Shown here in pieces: positions 23,183 to 35,006 of a DNA stretch of 64,000 nucleotides. The DNA is taken from contig JYIP02000006.1 in NCBI GenBank assembly GCA_001051155.2, positions 2,108,001-2,172,000 on the forward strand. Direction: 5' to 3'. The DNA is from Chrysoporthe austroafricana (Eukaryota; Ascomycota; Sordariomycetes; Diaporthales; Cryphonectriaceae). The notes below the pieces were generated by a model that saw nothing but the letters and a program-made list of their open reading frames with translations, was not told the origin of the DNA and did no database searches. The first letter of the stretch is position 1. Every line of letters begins with the position of its first letter. The position numbers were made by a program, and so were the translations under genes.

Positions 23183-26100
23183 ATGCCAGCCGTCCGCCTG
23201 CCCCTCATGGAGACCTCAGAAAACACCGCGACCCCCTCCCCGGCGCCCGCCGCCACGGCGCGTCGGTCCGGCCGCGAGCGCAGGGCCCCTGAGAAGTTCC
23301 AGCCCGAGGTCACCATTGCGCCGAAGCGGAAACGCGGCGAGGACGATGACGACGACGTGGAGAACCATAATCCGGAGGCCGCGGATGAGCAAGATGAGGA
23401 GATGAGCGAGGGCGACAGCGAGGATGAGGATTCGCCCGACGAGGAGGAGCAGCGCGCCGCGAGGCGCCAGAAGAACAAGAAGGGCGCGCCATCGCAATCG
23501 TCCCGCAGTAGGAAGCCTGCTGCGAAGAAGCCCAAGACGAACGGCGCGACGCCCGCGGCGGTTGCCCAGTCGATTAGTGTGGGACTGCCTAGTCGGCCGA
23601 AGCCAAAGAAGACGGTACGCGTCGTCACGGGGGACCGACGCGATGGGGATGGTGTTTATGGTAAGGCATGCGAGGTGCGACGCGTAGGATTGCCTGCTGA
23701 CGCGATGCAGCCGACATTTTCGGATCTGGCGACTCCTCCGACGACGTTGCGGGCCGGTGGTACCAGAAGTACCGAGCGGACAACGAGGCGGCTGTCACAG
23801 ACTTGGTCAACTGCGTCTTGCTGGCGTCGGGATGCGATGAGCAGGTGACTGAAGATGATATCAGGGATCCTGACAACATTCAGAATCGCTTGTCGGAGTT
23901 GCAGGATCTATACCAAGAAGTGCGTGGCGTCGACAAATTGTGCTGAATTGAGCGTGGCTGACATTTGGCAGAAACAAATAACCGACTACCCTCTCGCTAA
24001 GGTGAAGGAGAGCAGAGGCTTCCGCGATCTCCTCGTCGGCTTTTTTGAATCTTTGATCAACGTCCTGCACGAGACAGGTGCACTCTACACCGACGAGCCC
24101 CTCATGGAGAACATCGCACGCTGGGTGTACACGATGTCCTCGTCGACGCTACGACCTTTCCGGCACACAGCCACAACCGTCGCGTTGGCCATGGAGCTAG
24201 CCTTGGCGGGTGTCGCGCAGAAGCTGGACGACAGAATCACGAAGACGTCACAGCAGGTAGATGCCGAGAAGGGACGCAAGGGCAAGAACAGGAATAGGGA
24301 TATGCTGGCGAACCTGCAGAAGTCCCTCAATGAGGCAAACAACAACCGCGAGATGTGTGCCAAGTATATGTTGGATTGCTTCGATGTCGTGTTCGTTCAT
24401 AGGTACCGTGATATCGACGCTCGGATAAGGACCGAGTGTGTCGACGCGCTTGGCTCCTGGATCTGGGTACTACCCACGGTGTTCATGGAACCAGAGTATC
24501 TGCGATACCTAGGCTGGTTGCTATCCGATTTTGCGGCATCCACCCGGCAGGAGGTTCTGAAGCAGCTGTCGAGGATGTTCAAGCGCGACGCGGCCAAACT
24601 TGGGCACTTCATCGACAGATTCCGACCGCGGTTGATGGAGATGGCCACACTAGACTTGGACGTTAGCGTCCGCGTTGCGGCCATCAACGTGATTGAGGCT
24701 TTGGGCGAAAACGGCATGTTGGAGCCTGACGAGATCGACAATGTGGGTAGGCTCATCTTCGACTCTGAGCCCCGCATTCGAAAAGCAGTCGTCAAATTCT
24801 TTGCCGATGTTGTGGAAGCTGCCGTCGAGCAGAAGGTCGAGGCCATGGGCGGTGAGGAGGCTGTCGACGAGTTATTCCCCGAGAGCGAGGATGTCGATGA
24901 GTCCTTCTCGCCAAGAAAAGAATGGGTCGAGGTCAAGGCTTTGGCTGAGACTCTAGACGCCTATGAGTCGCAATTGGAGGATGATGATTCAGAAGGCCGT
25001 CGTGACATGTCTGCCGACATGGTCAGCGCCATTGTGCCGGAAACGAGGATGTCGCTGGCATCCCAAGTCCTATACGACAAATTGGATACTGTCAAAGACT
25101 GGGGTATCCTTATTGGATATTTACTCCACGACCATTCCACGAGCACGAAGGCAAATTCAAGGTCAAAGAACTCGGCCGAAACGATCATGCGTCAACACGT
25201 TGCGCCTACCGCGGATGAGGAGATCATCCTTCTTGAAGTCCTCGTCGCAGCCGTCAAGCAGAATCTCGCGCACATATCAGAGGCTGAGAAGGGGAGGAAG
25301 AAACCGACGAGGGGTGACGTGACGGAGTCCGCAGATGATGTGGCTTTGAATCTGGCGCAGTCGATACCAAGACTTTTGAGCAAGTTTGGATCGATCCCGA
25401 AAGCCGCCACCACTGTCCTCCGGCTTTCGCACCTTCTAGATCTCGACGTGCTCCAACAACTCCACCAGGACCCCTCCACATTCGAGCATCTCTTAGACAG
25501 TATATGTACCCAGTTCTCGAGGCAAGAGAACAAAGATGCGGTCTCAGATGCTGCTACCGCGCTTCTTCGCGCTCGGAAATGCGATGAGTTCGAAGAGGCT
25601 GTCGACCTGAAAATTTCAGAACTGTGGGAAAATTCGATCGATGCGCTGCGGAATTTGGATCATACCAACAACCTCTCAAACCGTGGCGAGCTGAGTGTAG
25701 CCGTCCTGTCGCGGCTCTCTAGCACTTTGATGAAGATCAGCAGTCTAGCCAAGACCAAGGACTGCGTCGATGTCCTTGAGGCCGAAGGCACGGCACAAGG
25801 CTCGAAGGCTCCCGCGATCGAGATCTTAGTCAAGACAGTTCACCGAGGTCGCTTCCAGCAGCCCGACGAGGAGCTTGATGATCTAGAGGACGAGGTTACC
25901 TCATTCGCTATTAAGAGCTGCCACTTCTACTTTATGTGGAAGGTCGTGTCACTCACACACGCCATTGAGATGCAGATGGACATCCCGGCCAACACGATCA
26001 GTCATCTCGCAAGCCTGAGGAAGCTGTATCAGACGAACCTCATCCATACATTCTCCTCCAGAGCCATCAACGACGACCTCCGCCTCTTCGCGACCGGCAG

Positions 26101-26851
26101 CCTCTGCGACCTGCATGCCACTTTCGCGTCGATCAAGCGCACCCTTGATCAGTGGTCGGCGGTCGGTGCGTCGAAGAAGTACGCCAGCCTGCTAACGTTG
26201 AACCAAGAAATTCAGCCCGGCCTTGTGCCTGAGCTCATCAATGTCTTCGACGGCGCCGAGCGCGCTTATGCCAAGAAGGCCAAGAAGCATCTCAACGAGC
26301 CTGCCGAAGACGAGGACCCCATCGATGATGACCAGTTATCAGACGCAGAGGACGAAGACGAGCTGTCGGACAGTGAAAAGCGAGCATCGGAGCTGCGTGC
26401 CGAGAAGAGCCTGTGTGAGCTAGCTGCCAAGTACGTGCTCGCGATCCTGACGCGCGTGGTGGACCAGACAGGTCCACATGCCGGCAAGCTCAGGAAACGC
26501 CTGCAACGCAACGCTACCAAGTTGGGCAAGAACTTCCACGAGACGGTGGCGTACCTGGATGAAAAGAGGATGCGTGAAGCGGAGGCTGCGAAGGCTCGGC
26601 GTGCTGCTACTAATGCCTCAAGGGCCAAGAGCAAGACTCCTGCGGCTCCCGCGAACAAGCAGCCTGCCAAGTCGGCTGAGAGGGTAGTCGAGGGCGATGA
26701 TTCTGATGAGGAAGAGCAGCCCGAGGAGGGCACAGAGGAGGATCTCAGGAGACGAGAGTTGCTCGAGGATCCGATCGAGGACCCTGAGAGTGATGCCGAG
26801 GAGGCCGCAGGGAATAATGCTGCTGACGATGAGTCAATTTTGGGCGACTGA
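23183..26851 (+). CDS. scc3: Cohesin subunit Scc3/STAG (Psc3)
   Basis: Three exons, 23183..23660, 23711..23919 and 23972..26851, with introns of 50 and 52 bases, encode 1188 residues, usual for the family. The N-terminus is disordered and acidic (GEDDDDDVE) with a basic nuclear signal (SRKPAAKKPKT). A STAG region then starts near WYQKYRADNEAA. The stromalin conservative domain is about residues 370-460, with RYRDIDARIRTECVDALGSW and YLRYLGWLLSD. A long HEAT-like helical body and a very acidic C-terminal tail follow. Scc3 binds the Scc1 kleisin and DNA, and is needed to load and hold cohesin on chromosomes. The first two exons are in frames different from the long third exon. The first in-frame ATG is 23183, with a second at 23207. 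Confidence 0.95.
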
Positions 26852-27278
26852 GGAAACGGATGGTGGGAAAAAGAGACGGCGGTGAGCCTTTCGAAGCCTG
26901 GCGTTTTGCAGAGGCATGGTCATTTACATTCGCGGGCGGGTATGAACGTGCAACGCGTCCTCGGGCTTCCTTTTTATTGGCTATTCGTATTTTTCATGGA
27001 CGATTGGGGGTTGGGCGAGCTCTCGAGAGCACGAGTTAAGAGATTCTGGCAGATGACATTTCTACGTCCGCATGGCAAGGGCGGCAAAATTCACTTCTTG
27101 CAATGGTACATATTCTTCGCGAAAGTTACGGTGCGCTTGATACGTCCACAGATGGCTGGGGGCGAAAACGCTATGCAGCTAGGCGAATTAATCTTCATTC
27201 GAATGCGATAAGCACGATGTGGTATCATGATGTTTCGCTCGCTTGCAAAATACACAAACATTCCCGATGGCGAGGCTA
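26852..27278. other. Intergenic between convergent Scc3 and Pot1 genes
   Basis: A 427-base shared 3' region. No gene or repeat is seen. Confidence 0.5.
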
Positions 27279-29461
27279 TTAGTCGCTGACAATTTTGGTC
27301 CCGAAAAGCCCAAACATTCTCTGCCACCGCCTGCCCTCGCCTGCATTCTTCCCTTCGCCCTCAGTCTTCAGCCTGACGCCGTATTGCCGAACGCAGCACG
27401 TGAAGGGCCTGTTGGACAGCTGGCTTGAGCCAGGGATATGCTCAGAAGCCTCTCCATTGGTATCACGGCCACCATCGACATTGTCCTCAACATCGCTCGA
27501 GTCCGCGGGTGGCGCTTGCAGTGGATTCCTTGCATGCTGCTTCCTCTTCGCCTCTGTCTTGCTCTTGCGCTCCTCTAGATTTCCCCACAGCTTGAACATC
27601 TGTTCACACAGGGCAATCAGCAGCCCGTTATTGGTGGCCGAGTGCAGGTCCGCGGCGTCGTCGAGGCCCGTGAGGCATTGCGCGTCGCGATGCCCAACCA
27701 GAACCCAGGTGGTGGCTGGTTGCTTGCCTCTGGGGAGGGAGACGGAGACCTCTTCAAGTTTCAGGGCGAAGCGCCATTCCCATATGCGCCGTGCGCGAGA
27801 TTCGCGGGCAGAGGTGGGGGGCGACAAGGACGAGTTTGAGTCGCTGCTGTCGTTGTCGGAAAGAGCAGAGTATTCTGTGACTAAGCGGCTGACGGCGAAG
27901 TCTTTCAGGCTGGCGGGGTGGAAATCTATCACTCGGGCCTGCGTGCGGTATTTGGCATTGGTAAAGGGGAGTTCAAGAGTCGTGGGCTGTTTTTTGATCG
28001 TAGTAGGATACAAGATTGGTTCGAGGATGGTGGAGAGGGGGACGACTTCTTTGTCTGGGTATTCGCTTTTGACTTGGATTGAGTGCCATTAGCAGAGGCC
28101 CGCGAGAAACTGAGGTTTGGTGTACTTACCGAGGTCATTTTGGCCGAGGGCTGCCTCCTGCCTTGCCTTTTGGTCCTCGAATGCCTTCTGTTTGCTCTCG
28201 CGTAATTTTTGGCGTTTGCTCTTGGAGTTCTCCTTCTGTGGAGAATCTGCAGGTTTCCTCTTCGTACCAGCTTTGAGGGAGCGCCTCTCCTCTCGCTCGT
28301 GATCTCGCTTCCTCCGGACGGCCTCAAGCAAACGAGGATCTATCGTCTCGCGGTCTGCCTGAGGATCCAGGACAACCACGTAAACTCTATTTGGATTTTC
28401 GCGGTCTCCCCTTAGAAAACCCTCGATATTGATGGAATTCCGGCCGTAACCGATCTGCACATTGCGCAGGCGCACCCAGTCTCCTACACGGACGTGCTGC
28501 CTAATAAAATCCGCGTGCGGCTCCCAGCATGTGATCTGGATTGACTTTTTGCCATACGGACCCATCCATTTGCCATCGCTGTCCTCGGGGGAGACTTCCG
28601 TCTTCCTGCGGAACTTGCTTGTATAGCCGTAGGGGTCACCATCTCGAGATGGCACGCCATCGGTCCAGTCTGCCCCGTCCTTGGTCCTATTATAGAAGCT
28701 GCTGTTCTCGGTGTAGTCGGTTACCCAAAGACACATTCTGTCTCCGAGATCGAAGGGTTCTCTGACTACCTGGACAACGAGGTCGACGAACTTGTGATCT
28801 CTAACATCCTGGAGCAGCTTAAATTTCTCTCTAACATTCAAAGATTGTTCGGCTCGCGCAGAGAATTGTTGTTGGTCGGGCAAGAAGCTCTTGTCGATCC
28901 TATCGAACAACGAGAGCACGTAGGCGTTCTCCCTAGCGTCTGGTTGACGGCTGACCGCTCGGGTAGGCCCCCTGAGAGCGCTCAAGGCTGACCGAGTCGG
29001 CCTGCAGCTGGGCAACCGCTGGGCCTCGTATACATGTATATCTGTTCGAAACGAAGAGAGAAGTGAAGGGGCTCCGCCGAAAAACTGAAACTTGGCCATG
29101 AAGGCTATGACAACATCACCGGCCTGCACTATGGGCATTTCTGCCTCCTTGCGGAAGATGTTGATGTTGATGCCATCATTATCCTCTTCTGTGGACGTGT
29201 CATACAGCGTCAAAATGCACTTGAAATCTGCGAACCCGAGGTCAGTCTGGAGGCATATCTCTATACCAGGTAGAGAGACCCACCAGTGCCTTTGGTAGGG
29301 ATCGGCCGTCTGTAATCCCTCACGACGCCTACTACGCTGACGATGGCGCCATGGGTCGGACTCTCATCTAGAAGCTGGCGAATTGTCGTAAAACCCCGAG
29401 GGGGGCCTGAATTCTCCTGAGCCCTGCCGCGATGCGAAGACGGAGGTTGGTATCTGGACAT
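27279..29461 (-). CDS. pot1: Protection of telomeres protein (telomeric ssDNA-binding, Pot1)
   Basis: Three exons, 29461..29284, 29227..28130 and 28072..27279, with introns of 56 and 57 bases, encode 689 residues. An N-terminal OB-fold of the telomere-end-binding type runs from FTTIRQLLDES through DFKCILTLYDTS to DVVIAFMAKFQFF (about 25-150). A second OB-like region follows, with FVDLVVQVVREPF, LWVTDYTENS and QHVRVGDWVRLRNVQIG. A basic linker (KRKRD, KSKRQK) leads to a C-terminal region presumably for shelterin partners. Pot1 binds the G-rich 3' overhang and controls telomerase access. The joint across the first intron restores GTDFKC, as expected for the first OB-fold. The C-terminal third is not recognisable by eye. 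Confidence 0.88.
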
Positions 29462-30193
29462 GACGAGGCCGACAGATGGAAGGATGGAGGGGTGCTTTCT
29501 GGATGATCGAAAGAAAATCAGGAGAGCAGATGAGAAGTCGCGTCAGTTCCAAGACCTTCTCCATCAGCCCTGTCATTCTGACCTGTCCTGTGGGTTTCTA
29601 TCCAAAAGACAACCTCAAACCCCACGAACGGGGTGACGCGCCGACGCGTCTTGTTCTCAAAAGCACCAAGGCGCAGGGATCCCTTTGACAACGGCAGGGA
29701 TGTGGGGTAGGAGGCGAAGGCTACTAACATATTCATGCAGAGGTTAGGCCCTCTGCTGTTAGTGAGGGGTCACCGAATGCGGCCCAAGCTTCCAACCTTG
29801 CTTGGAAGGTGGAAGGGTCCAGAGCCAAGGCCACAGTGCACTCAGGGCCTTGCGTCAGGCTTTTTATTAGCGCCTTGCAGCTCCACCAGCTCCTCCCGCT
29901 TCCCAAACTCCCAAACCCCATTTGATACTGGGCTGCCGTCGCCTTTCTCTCCCAAAATTCTTCCTGACACCAACACCACGACTTGTCACAACAAAGCGAC
30001 TGTCGTCGGCATTGCATTCCAAACGATCCACCTTCTACTTCTGTCCGGCCGGCATAAGGAGTACGACTTCTCAATATCCTAGTTGCGGGTTCATCCACTG
30101 TGCATCCGCAGCGATAATATCTACGTCGATTTTGGCCTCGTCACGTCAACAACCAGGCACCAGCACCTTGCGAGTCATCCATCCGCTGCGACC
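29462..30193. other. Divergent promoter region of Pot1 and importin alpha
   Basis: A 732-base shared upstream region with a CT-rich stretch on the importin side (about 29880-30000). No gene was recognised. Confidence 0.5.
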
Positions 30194-32213
30194 ATGGCTG
30201 AGCGATACATCCCCGAGCACCGTCGCACCCAGTTTAAGGCCAAGGGCGCCTTCGCCTCTGATGTCGTCCGCCGCCGCCGCGAGGAACAGCAGGTCGAGAT
30301 CCGTAAGGCGAAACGCGAGGAGAACTTGGCCAAGCGACGAGGCATCGGGACTGGCGCCGACCGACCTGGTGCTTCCCTGGGTGCCGCACCTGATAGCGAT
30401 GATGACACCGCTCCCACAGAGTCACAGGTATGTCCATACTCAATCTCGCGGCTTTCGAACCCCGTTCGCACCCGCTTGTCGCACGCCCTGGCCCGCTCCC
30501 CGCCGTTGCAACCAGGCCCTCGCGACCCAGTCGCAGCCACCCCTCATCTTCCCCATTCATGTGGTTTGGAGGGAGCCGCGCGCAGCCCACCTTGGCCCGG
30601 CCCACACCAACCGCCACCTCGCGAACCCCTGCATGGTCACGACTACACCCCGTATCCGTATCTCTTGTGCCGCCGCACCTGGCAACCATCCATGCTCTCC
30701 TATTCTGACGTTAAGGTGCTGATTGATTGTAGTTGAGCGAGGATCTGCCCCAGATGGTGCAGGGCGTCTTCTCGGACCAGATCGATTTGCAGATCCAAGC
30801 CACTACTCGGTTCCGGAAGCTCCTGTCCAAGGAACGCAACCCTCCTATCGAGGAGGTCATCAAGACCGGCGTTGTCAGCCGTTTCGTCGAATTCCTGCGA
30901 TCTCCCCACACCCTCGTCCAGTTTGAGGCCGCGTGGGCCTTGACGAACATTGCATCAGGCAGCGCTGCACAGACCCAGGTCGTCATTGAAGCTGGTGCCG
31001 TCCCCATCTTCGTCGAGCTGCTTGCCAGCCCGGAGCCCGACGTGCGCGAGCAGGCTGTGTGGGCCCTCGGAAATATTGCTGGTGATAGCCCACAATGCCG
31101 CGACTACGTGTTGAGCTGCGGTGCGCTCAAGCCCTTGCTGAACCTCCTCGGGGACAGCCGGAAGCTTAGCATGCTCCGCAACGCAACCTGGACTCTGAGC
31201 AACTTCTGCCGTGGCAAGACACCACAGCCTGATTGGAGCACGGTATGATGATGCCCCGCACAGGATCTCTTTGTCGACTGTCTCAACTAACGGTCTTCGT
31301 CCAGATTGCCCCGGCCCTTCCCGTCTTGTCCAAACTCGTGTACTCTCTCGACGACGAGGTTCTGATCGACGCCTGCTGGGCAATCTCATACCTCTCCGAC
31401 GGCTCTAATGATAAGATTCAGGCCGTGATTGAGGCAGGCATCCCCCGCCGCCTCGTCGAGCTTCTGATGCACGCCTCGACCTCTGTCCAGACTCCCGCTC
31501 TGCGTTCGGTTGGAAACATTGTCACGGGCGATGACGTGCAGACCCAGGTTATTATCAACTGCGGCGCCCTGCCGTGTCTTCTGTCTCTTTTGAGCTCTAA
31601 CAAGGACGGGATTCGCAAGGAGGCATGCTGGACCATCTCCAACATTACGGCAGGAAACTCGACCCAGATCCAGGCTGTCATTGATGCCAACATCATCCCG
31701 CCTCTGATCCACCTTCTGTCGAACGGAGACCTGAAGACGCGTAAGGAGGCCTGCTGGGCTATCAGCAATGCCACCAGTGGTGGTCTTCAGAAACCCGATC
31801 AGATTCGTTACCTCGTCGCGCAGGGATGCATCAAGCCTCTCTGCGATCTCCTGATCTGCCCCGACAACAAGATCATTCAGGTCGCCCTCGATGGCCTCGA
31901 GAACATACTCAAGGTTGGTGACTTGGACAAGCAGGCTGCTGGTGATGCGTCCGACGCGATCAACCGCTATGCGCTATTCATTGAGGAGTGTGGTGGGATG
32001 GAGAAGATTCACGAGTGCCAGACAAATGCCAACGAGGATATTTACATGAAGGCCTACAACATCATCGAGAAGTACTTCTCGGATGAGGATGAGAATGCCG
32101 ACGAGGGTATGACGCAGGCCCAGGGTCCCAACGGCACTTTCGGCTTCGGTGCAAACGGCGGCCACCAGGGCGGTTTCAACTTCTCCAACGAGGGCGAGTC
32201 GATGGATATGTAG
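30194..32213 (+). CDS. Importin subunit alpha (karyopherin alpha)
   Basis: Three exons, 30194..30427, 30733..31242 and 31305..32213, encode 550 residues, the usual length. An N-terminal importin-beta-binding domain ([27 protein letters not shown], about 10-55) is followed by about ten armadillo repeats. The repeats show the NLS-binding Trp/Asn ladders [45 protein letters not shown] and [12 protein letters not shown]. An acidic and glycine-rich tail ends the protein. It carries NLS cargo to the nuclear pore with importin beta. The first intron (30428..30732) is 305 bases, the longest coding intron in the window, and lies exactly between the beta-binding domain and the repeats. Confidence 0.97.
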
Positions 32214-33680
32214 AACAGTATCAGAGAAGTATGGGCCGTTGAAACGACCTGAATTCAGTCAGCCAAGGCCAGCTACGAGCTATCGACCGGCGGACGACAT
32301 GTCACATCAAATTGACGACACAGCACTAGGCCAATTTGAGAACGGCCCACCCCCCCAATCCACATCACCTTGCGGCACTGGTTGTTTGTTGCCCCCCAAT
32401 TACCCCCAGGAGATGTTTTCGTCGCTGTGACACGGAGAGACGAAGGAAGATGGAGGCCCTTTGGTTGCTTGAAAGCTCCAGCCTCGCGATTGATTAGGGC
32501 AGTTTGGCTGATTGGGAATGAAGAAGTATCGGCGCTCGGGGATGGTAGCTTCAGAGCTCCTGCCTCTGAGCTCATGAGCCTCGGTGTTGGATTCGGTCGG
32601 ACACAGGTCTTGCCAATGGCCAGGTCATGTCGCAACCTCATCGAGGTGAAATGACGAGATATGAGAGGTGTGAGGCGGCATAGAAGAGCATGTCCTGCAC
32701 GGGATTAGTCAACCGAGAGCAAGAGATGGGCAGCCATTGCTAGTGCATGGCTGCTCCAAGAAAGAATTGAGGGCAACAGGGCTTCAGTGTTCCGACCAAG
32801 TGGTCGGCCACATAGAAACAGCACACCAACATGTAGGCCTTGTTGGGCTTCGCGACCAGTAGCTAAGTAGTTGCACTAATTGCGAACCCAGATCACAGTA
32901 TTTTGGAAGAGACGTTTTCCAGGCCACCGTACCAGTATAAATTGAGAGCCGGGCGTCAGTCAATCACATGTTGAGACATCTAAGGAACGAAGGGAGCTTG
33001 CGGAGGTGGGCTTCACAGCATTGCTCCATGGAGGAGCTCAGAAAGAAGTGCGAGATCCAAGGTTTTCGTTCCTACCTAATTTTAAGATGCATAGAACATG
33101 CTTCGTGGGAGGCTCATATCATGGCCCCGACTCTTGTTGGACCGTGTTGAGCCTAGGCAGAAGAAAGCGACCCCCATGTTCTTCCCAGCTTCGATCTTGC
33201 GAAGATTCGAGGATCGGAAGTATTGTCGGTCTGTCGCTCTTATTTCTTCCCAAGGGATACTCTAGTATGCTGAAGAACGGAAGAAATGAGATAGGGAACT
33301 CTCCAGGCAACAAAGCACCACATATTGTGAGTATACTATCGTGCGTGGTGCCCGCCTGCCACTTATCGTGCAGCGATTGATCTTGATATCACCCGTTGCG
33401 CTCTGTTCCCGCCTTGACCCGCCATCGTGCTACCTTTTCCTTCGTGCTTTGATGCCTCCTTTTGGTAGATTCAGTTCCGCGCCAGGGAATGCTCACCATG
33501 TCTGCACGAGGCCGACAGTATGGCCTCGCTTCCATCCACCAGTCCGTGATGTCATCCAAGTGAGTCAGAAGACCCGGCCGTGAGTCCGCCCCCCCCCCCG
33601 CGAAACATACACTTCACTACAGCTGCCATAGCGATATTTCATAGCCGTCAATAACAACTTATAATTTTCACTAACTTCTG
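32214..33680. other. Intergenic between convergent importin alpha and UreD genes
   Basis: 1.47 kb of 3' flanks with short C-runs (for example near 33590). Open frames look random and no RNA gene was found. Confidence 0.5.
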
Positions 33681-34679
33681 TCAGCGTACACACATAAGCG
33701 CCTGATCACCAAAGTGCTCTGCGACGCTGCCTTCCTTCGTCAGCATCGAGCCGATCCACATGCGCCCGCCCTCAACAGTAGCAGAGCCGAACTTGACGAC
33801 GACACAGCCCCTGACACTGGCTGCCGACCAAAGGACCTTCTCGTCCTTCTCCATGTTGAGCCTCCCAGCCCGCCAGGTCTCGTGCGGATCTTTCTTCTCA
33901 CCCTGCCCGTCCTCCTTCGCGTCCTCACTGCGCCAGTCCCGCGCCCCTATCCTGGGCAATGCGGCGAACTCGGCGAGGAAGAACGCACCTAGGGCTCTCA
34001 TCAGCGGACCGCGAAGGATGAGCGTGCCGAATATGCCCGTGCCGTGCATCGTGTCCCGCAGCTCGCCGACAACGCACGATAGCGAGGCCTTGCCATCGAG
34101 CTTTACGGCGTCTCGCACCAGAAGCCTCGCCCTGTCCGGTTCGGAGGCAGACCACCATACCTCATTGCGGCCGGCCCACCGAACCAGGTCCCAGTCCTCC
34201 CCCCTCGCTCTCCGCCCTTGGGTCACCCAGTCCAGCAGGCACAGCGATGCACCCTCGCCCTCGAGCCGAAAGATCTGCGTCTGCTCATAGATGCTCTCAG
34301 CGAAAGGCTGTACGGGGTCAGGAAGGAGGCACAGCGCTGCGCCGTCCCCGATTGTCACGTCCAGGCTCTGCCGTGTGGTGATTTCGGGCGAGGCGCTCTT
34401 GAAGATCTTGGTGTGGCCCTGCGTGACGACGGAGAGCTTGGATGCTGCGCTGACGTTGATGCGCAGGGAGACGTTGTCACCGCCCACAAGACCGCCGCCG
34501 TATGAGAGGAGGAATACCAGCGCTGACAGGTGCTGCTGGATATTGCGCGGCGGAGAGATGAGTTTGAGAGGGTATTGATAGGTAATGGTTGAGAGATGGC
34601 TGTGTCCGTTGGGGAGGAGGACAGTGGTGAGGTGTCCAGAGCCGGGAGTGGAGGTGGAGGGAGGGAAAGGAGAGGTCAT
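33681..34679 (-). CDS. ureD: Urease accessory protein UreD
   Basis: A single exon of 332 residues starting at a real ATG. Diagnostic UreD segments are GGGLVGGDNVSLRINVSAAS (about 61-80), TQGHTKIFKS (about 87), LLPDPVQPFAESIYEQTQ (about 117) and LLDWVTQGR. A conserved later stretch is MHGTGIFGTLILRGP. UreD forms the scaffold with UreF and UreG that delivers nickel to apo-urease in the cytosol, so this fungus probably makes an active urease. The other urease genes are not in the window. The start is divergent from, and only 327 bases from, the Rpc4 ATG. Confidence 0.95.
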   Translation of the reverse strand: MTSPFPPSTSTPGSGHLTTVLLPNGHSHLSTITYQYPLKLISPPRNIQQHLSALVFLLSYGGGLVGGDNVSLRINVSAASKLSVVTQGHTKIFKSASPEITTRQSLDVTIGDGAALCLLPDPVQPFAESIYEQTQIFRLEGEGASLCLLDWVTQGRRARGEDWDLVRWAGRNEVWWSASEPDRARLLVRDAVKLDGKASLSCVVGELRDTMHGTGIFGTLILRGPLMRALGAFFLAEFAALPRIGARDWRSEDAKEDGQGEKKDPHETWRAGRLNMEKDEKVLWSAASVRGCVVVKFGSATVEGGRMWIGSMLTKEGSVAEHFGDQALMCVR

Positions 34680-35006
34680 GATATCTACATCTTGCGAAGA
34701 CCTCCAGTGACGATGGGCTGGTATGTGGAAGTTAGTGGGTTTTGCTCTGTGCTCAGCCAGCTTGTGAGCACTGGTGGGGGTGGGGGGGTTAATGAGGGGC
34801 CATCCCGGTACACTGACAGGGATGTGCTCATTGATAACGCACCCCGATAAGAAATTATTCTATTGAGCTGAGTACATGGTGAAGTTCCAGCTCCAAATTC
34901 CAACGGCGTGCCCCACCAAGTTTGCTACCTTTTCTCACGTCGAGGCCATCTTCTGTCGTCGCATAACTCCTATCCTACTCTTATTGCCCGTGACAACCAC
35001 CCCATC
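34680..35006. promoter_or_regulatory. Compact bidirectional promoter, UreD / Rpc4
   Basis: The whole 327 bases between two divergent ATGs. A G-run lies near 34780-34788 and a CT-rich patch before the Rpc4 start. No factor site can be assigned with confidence. Confidence 0.5.
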
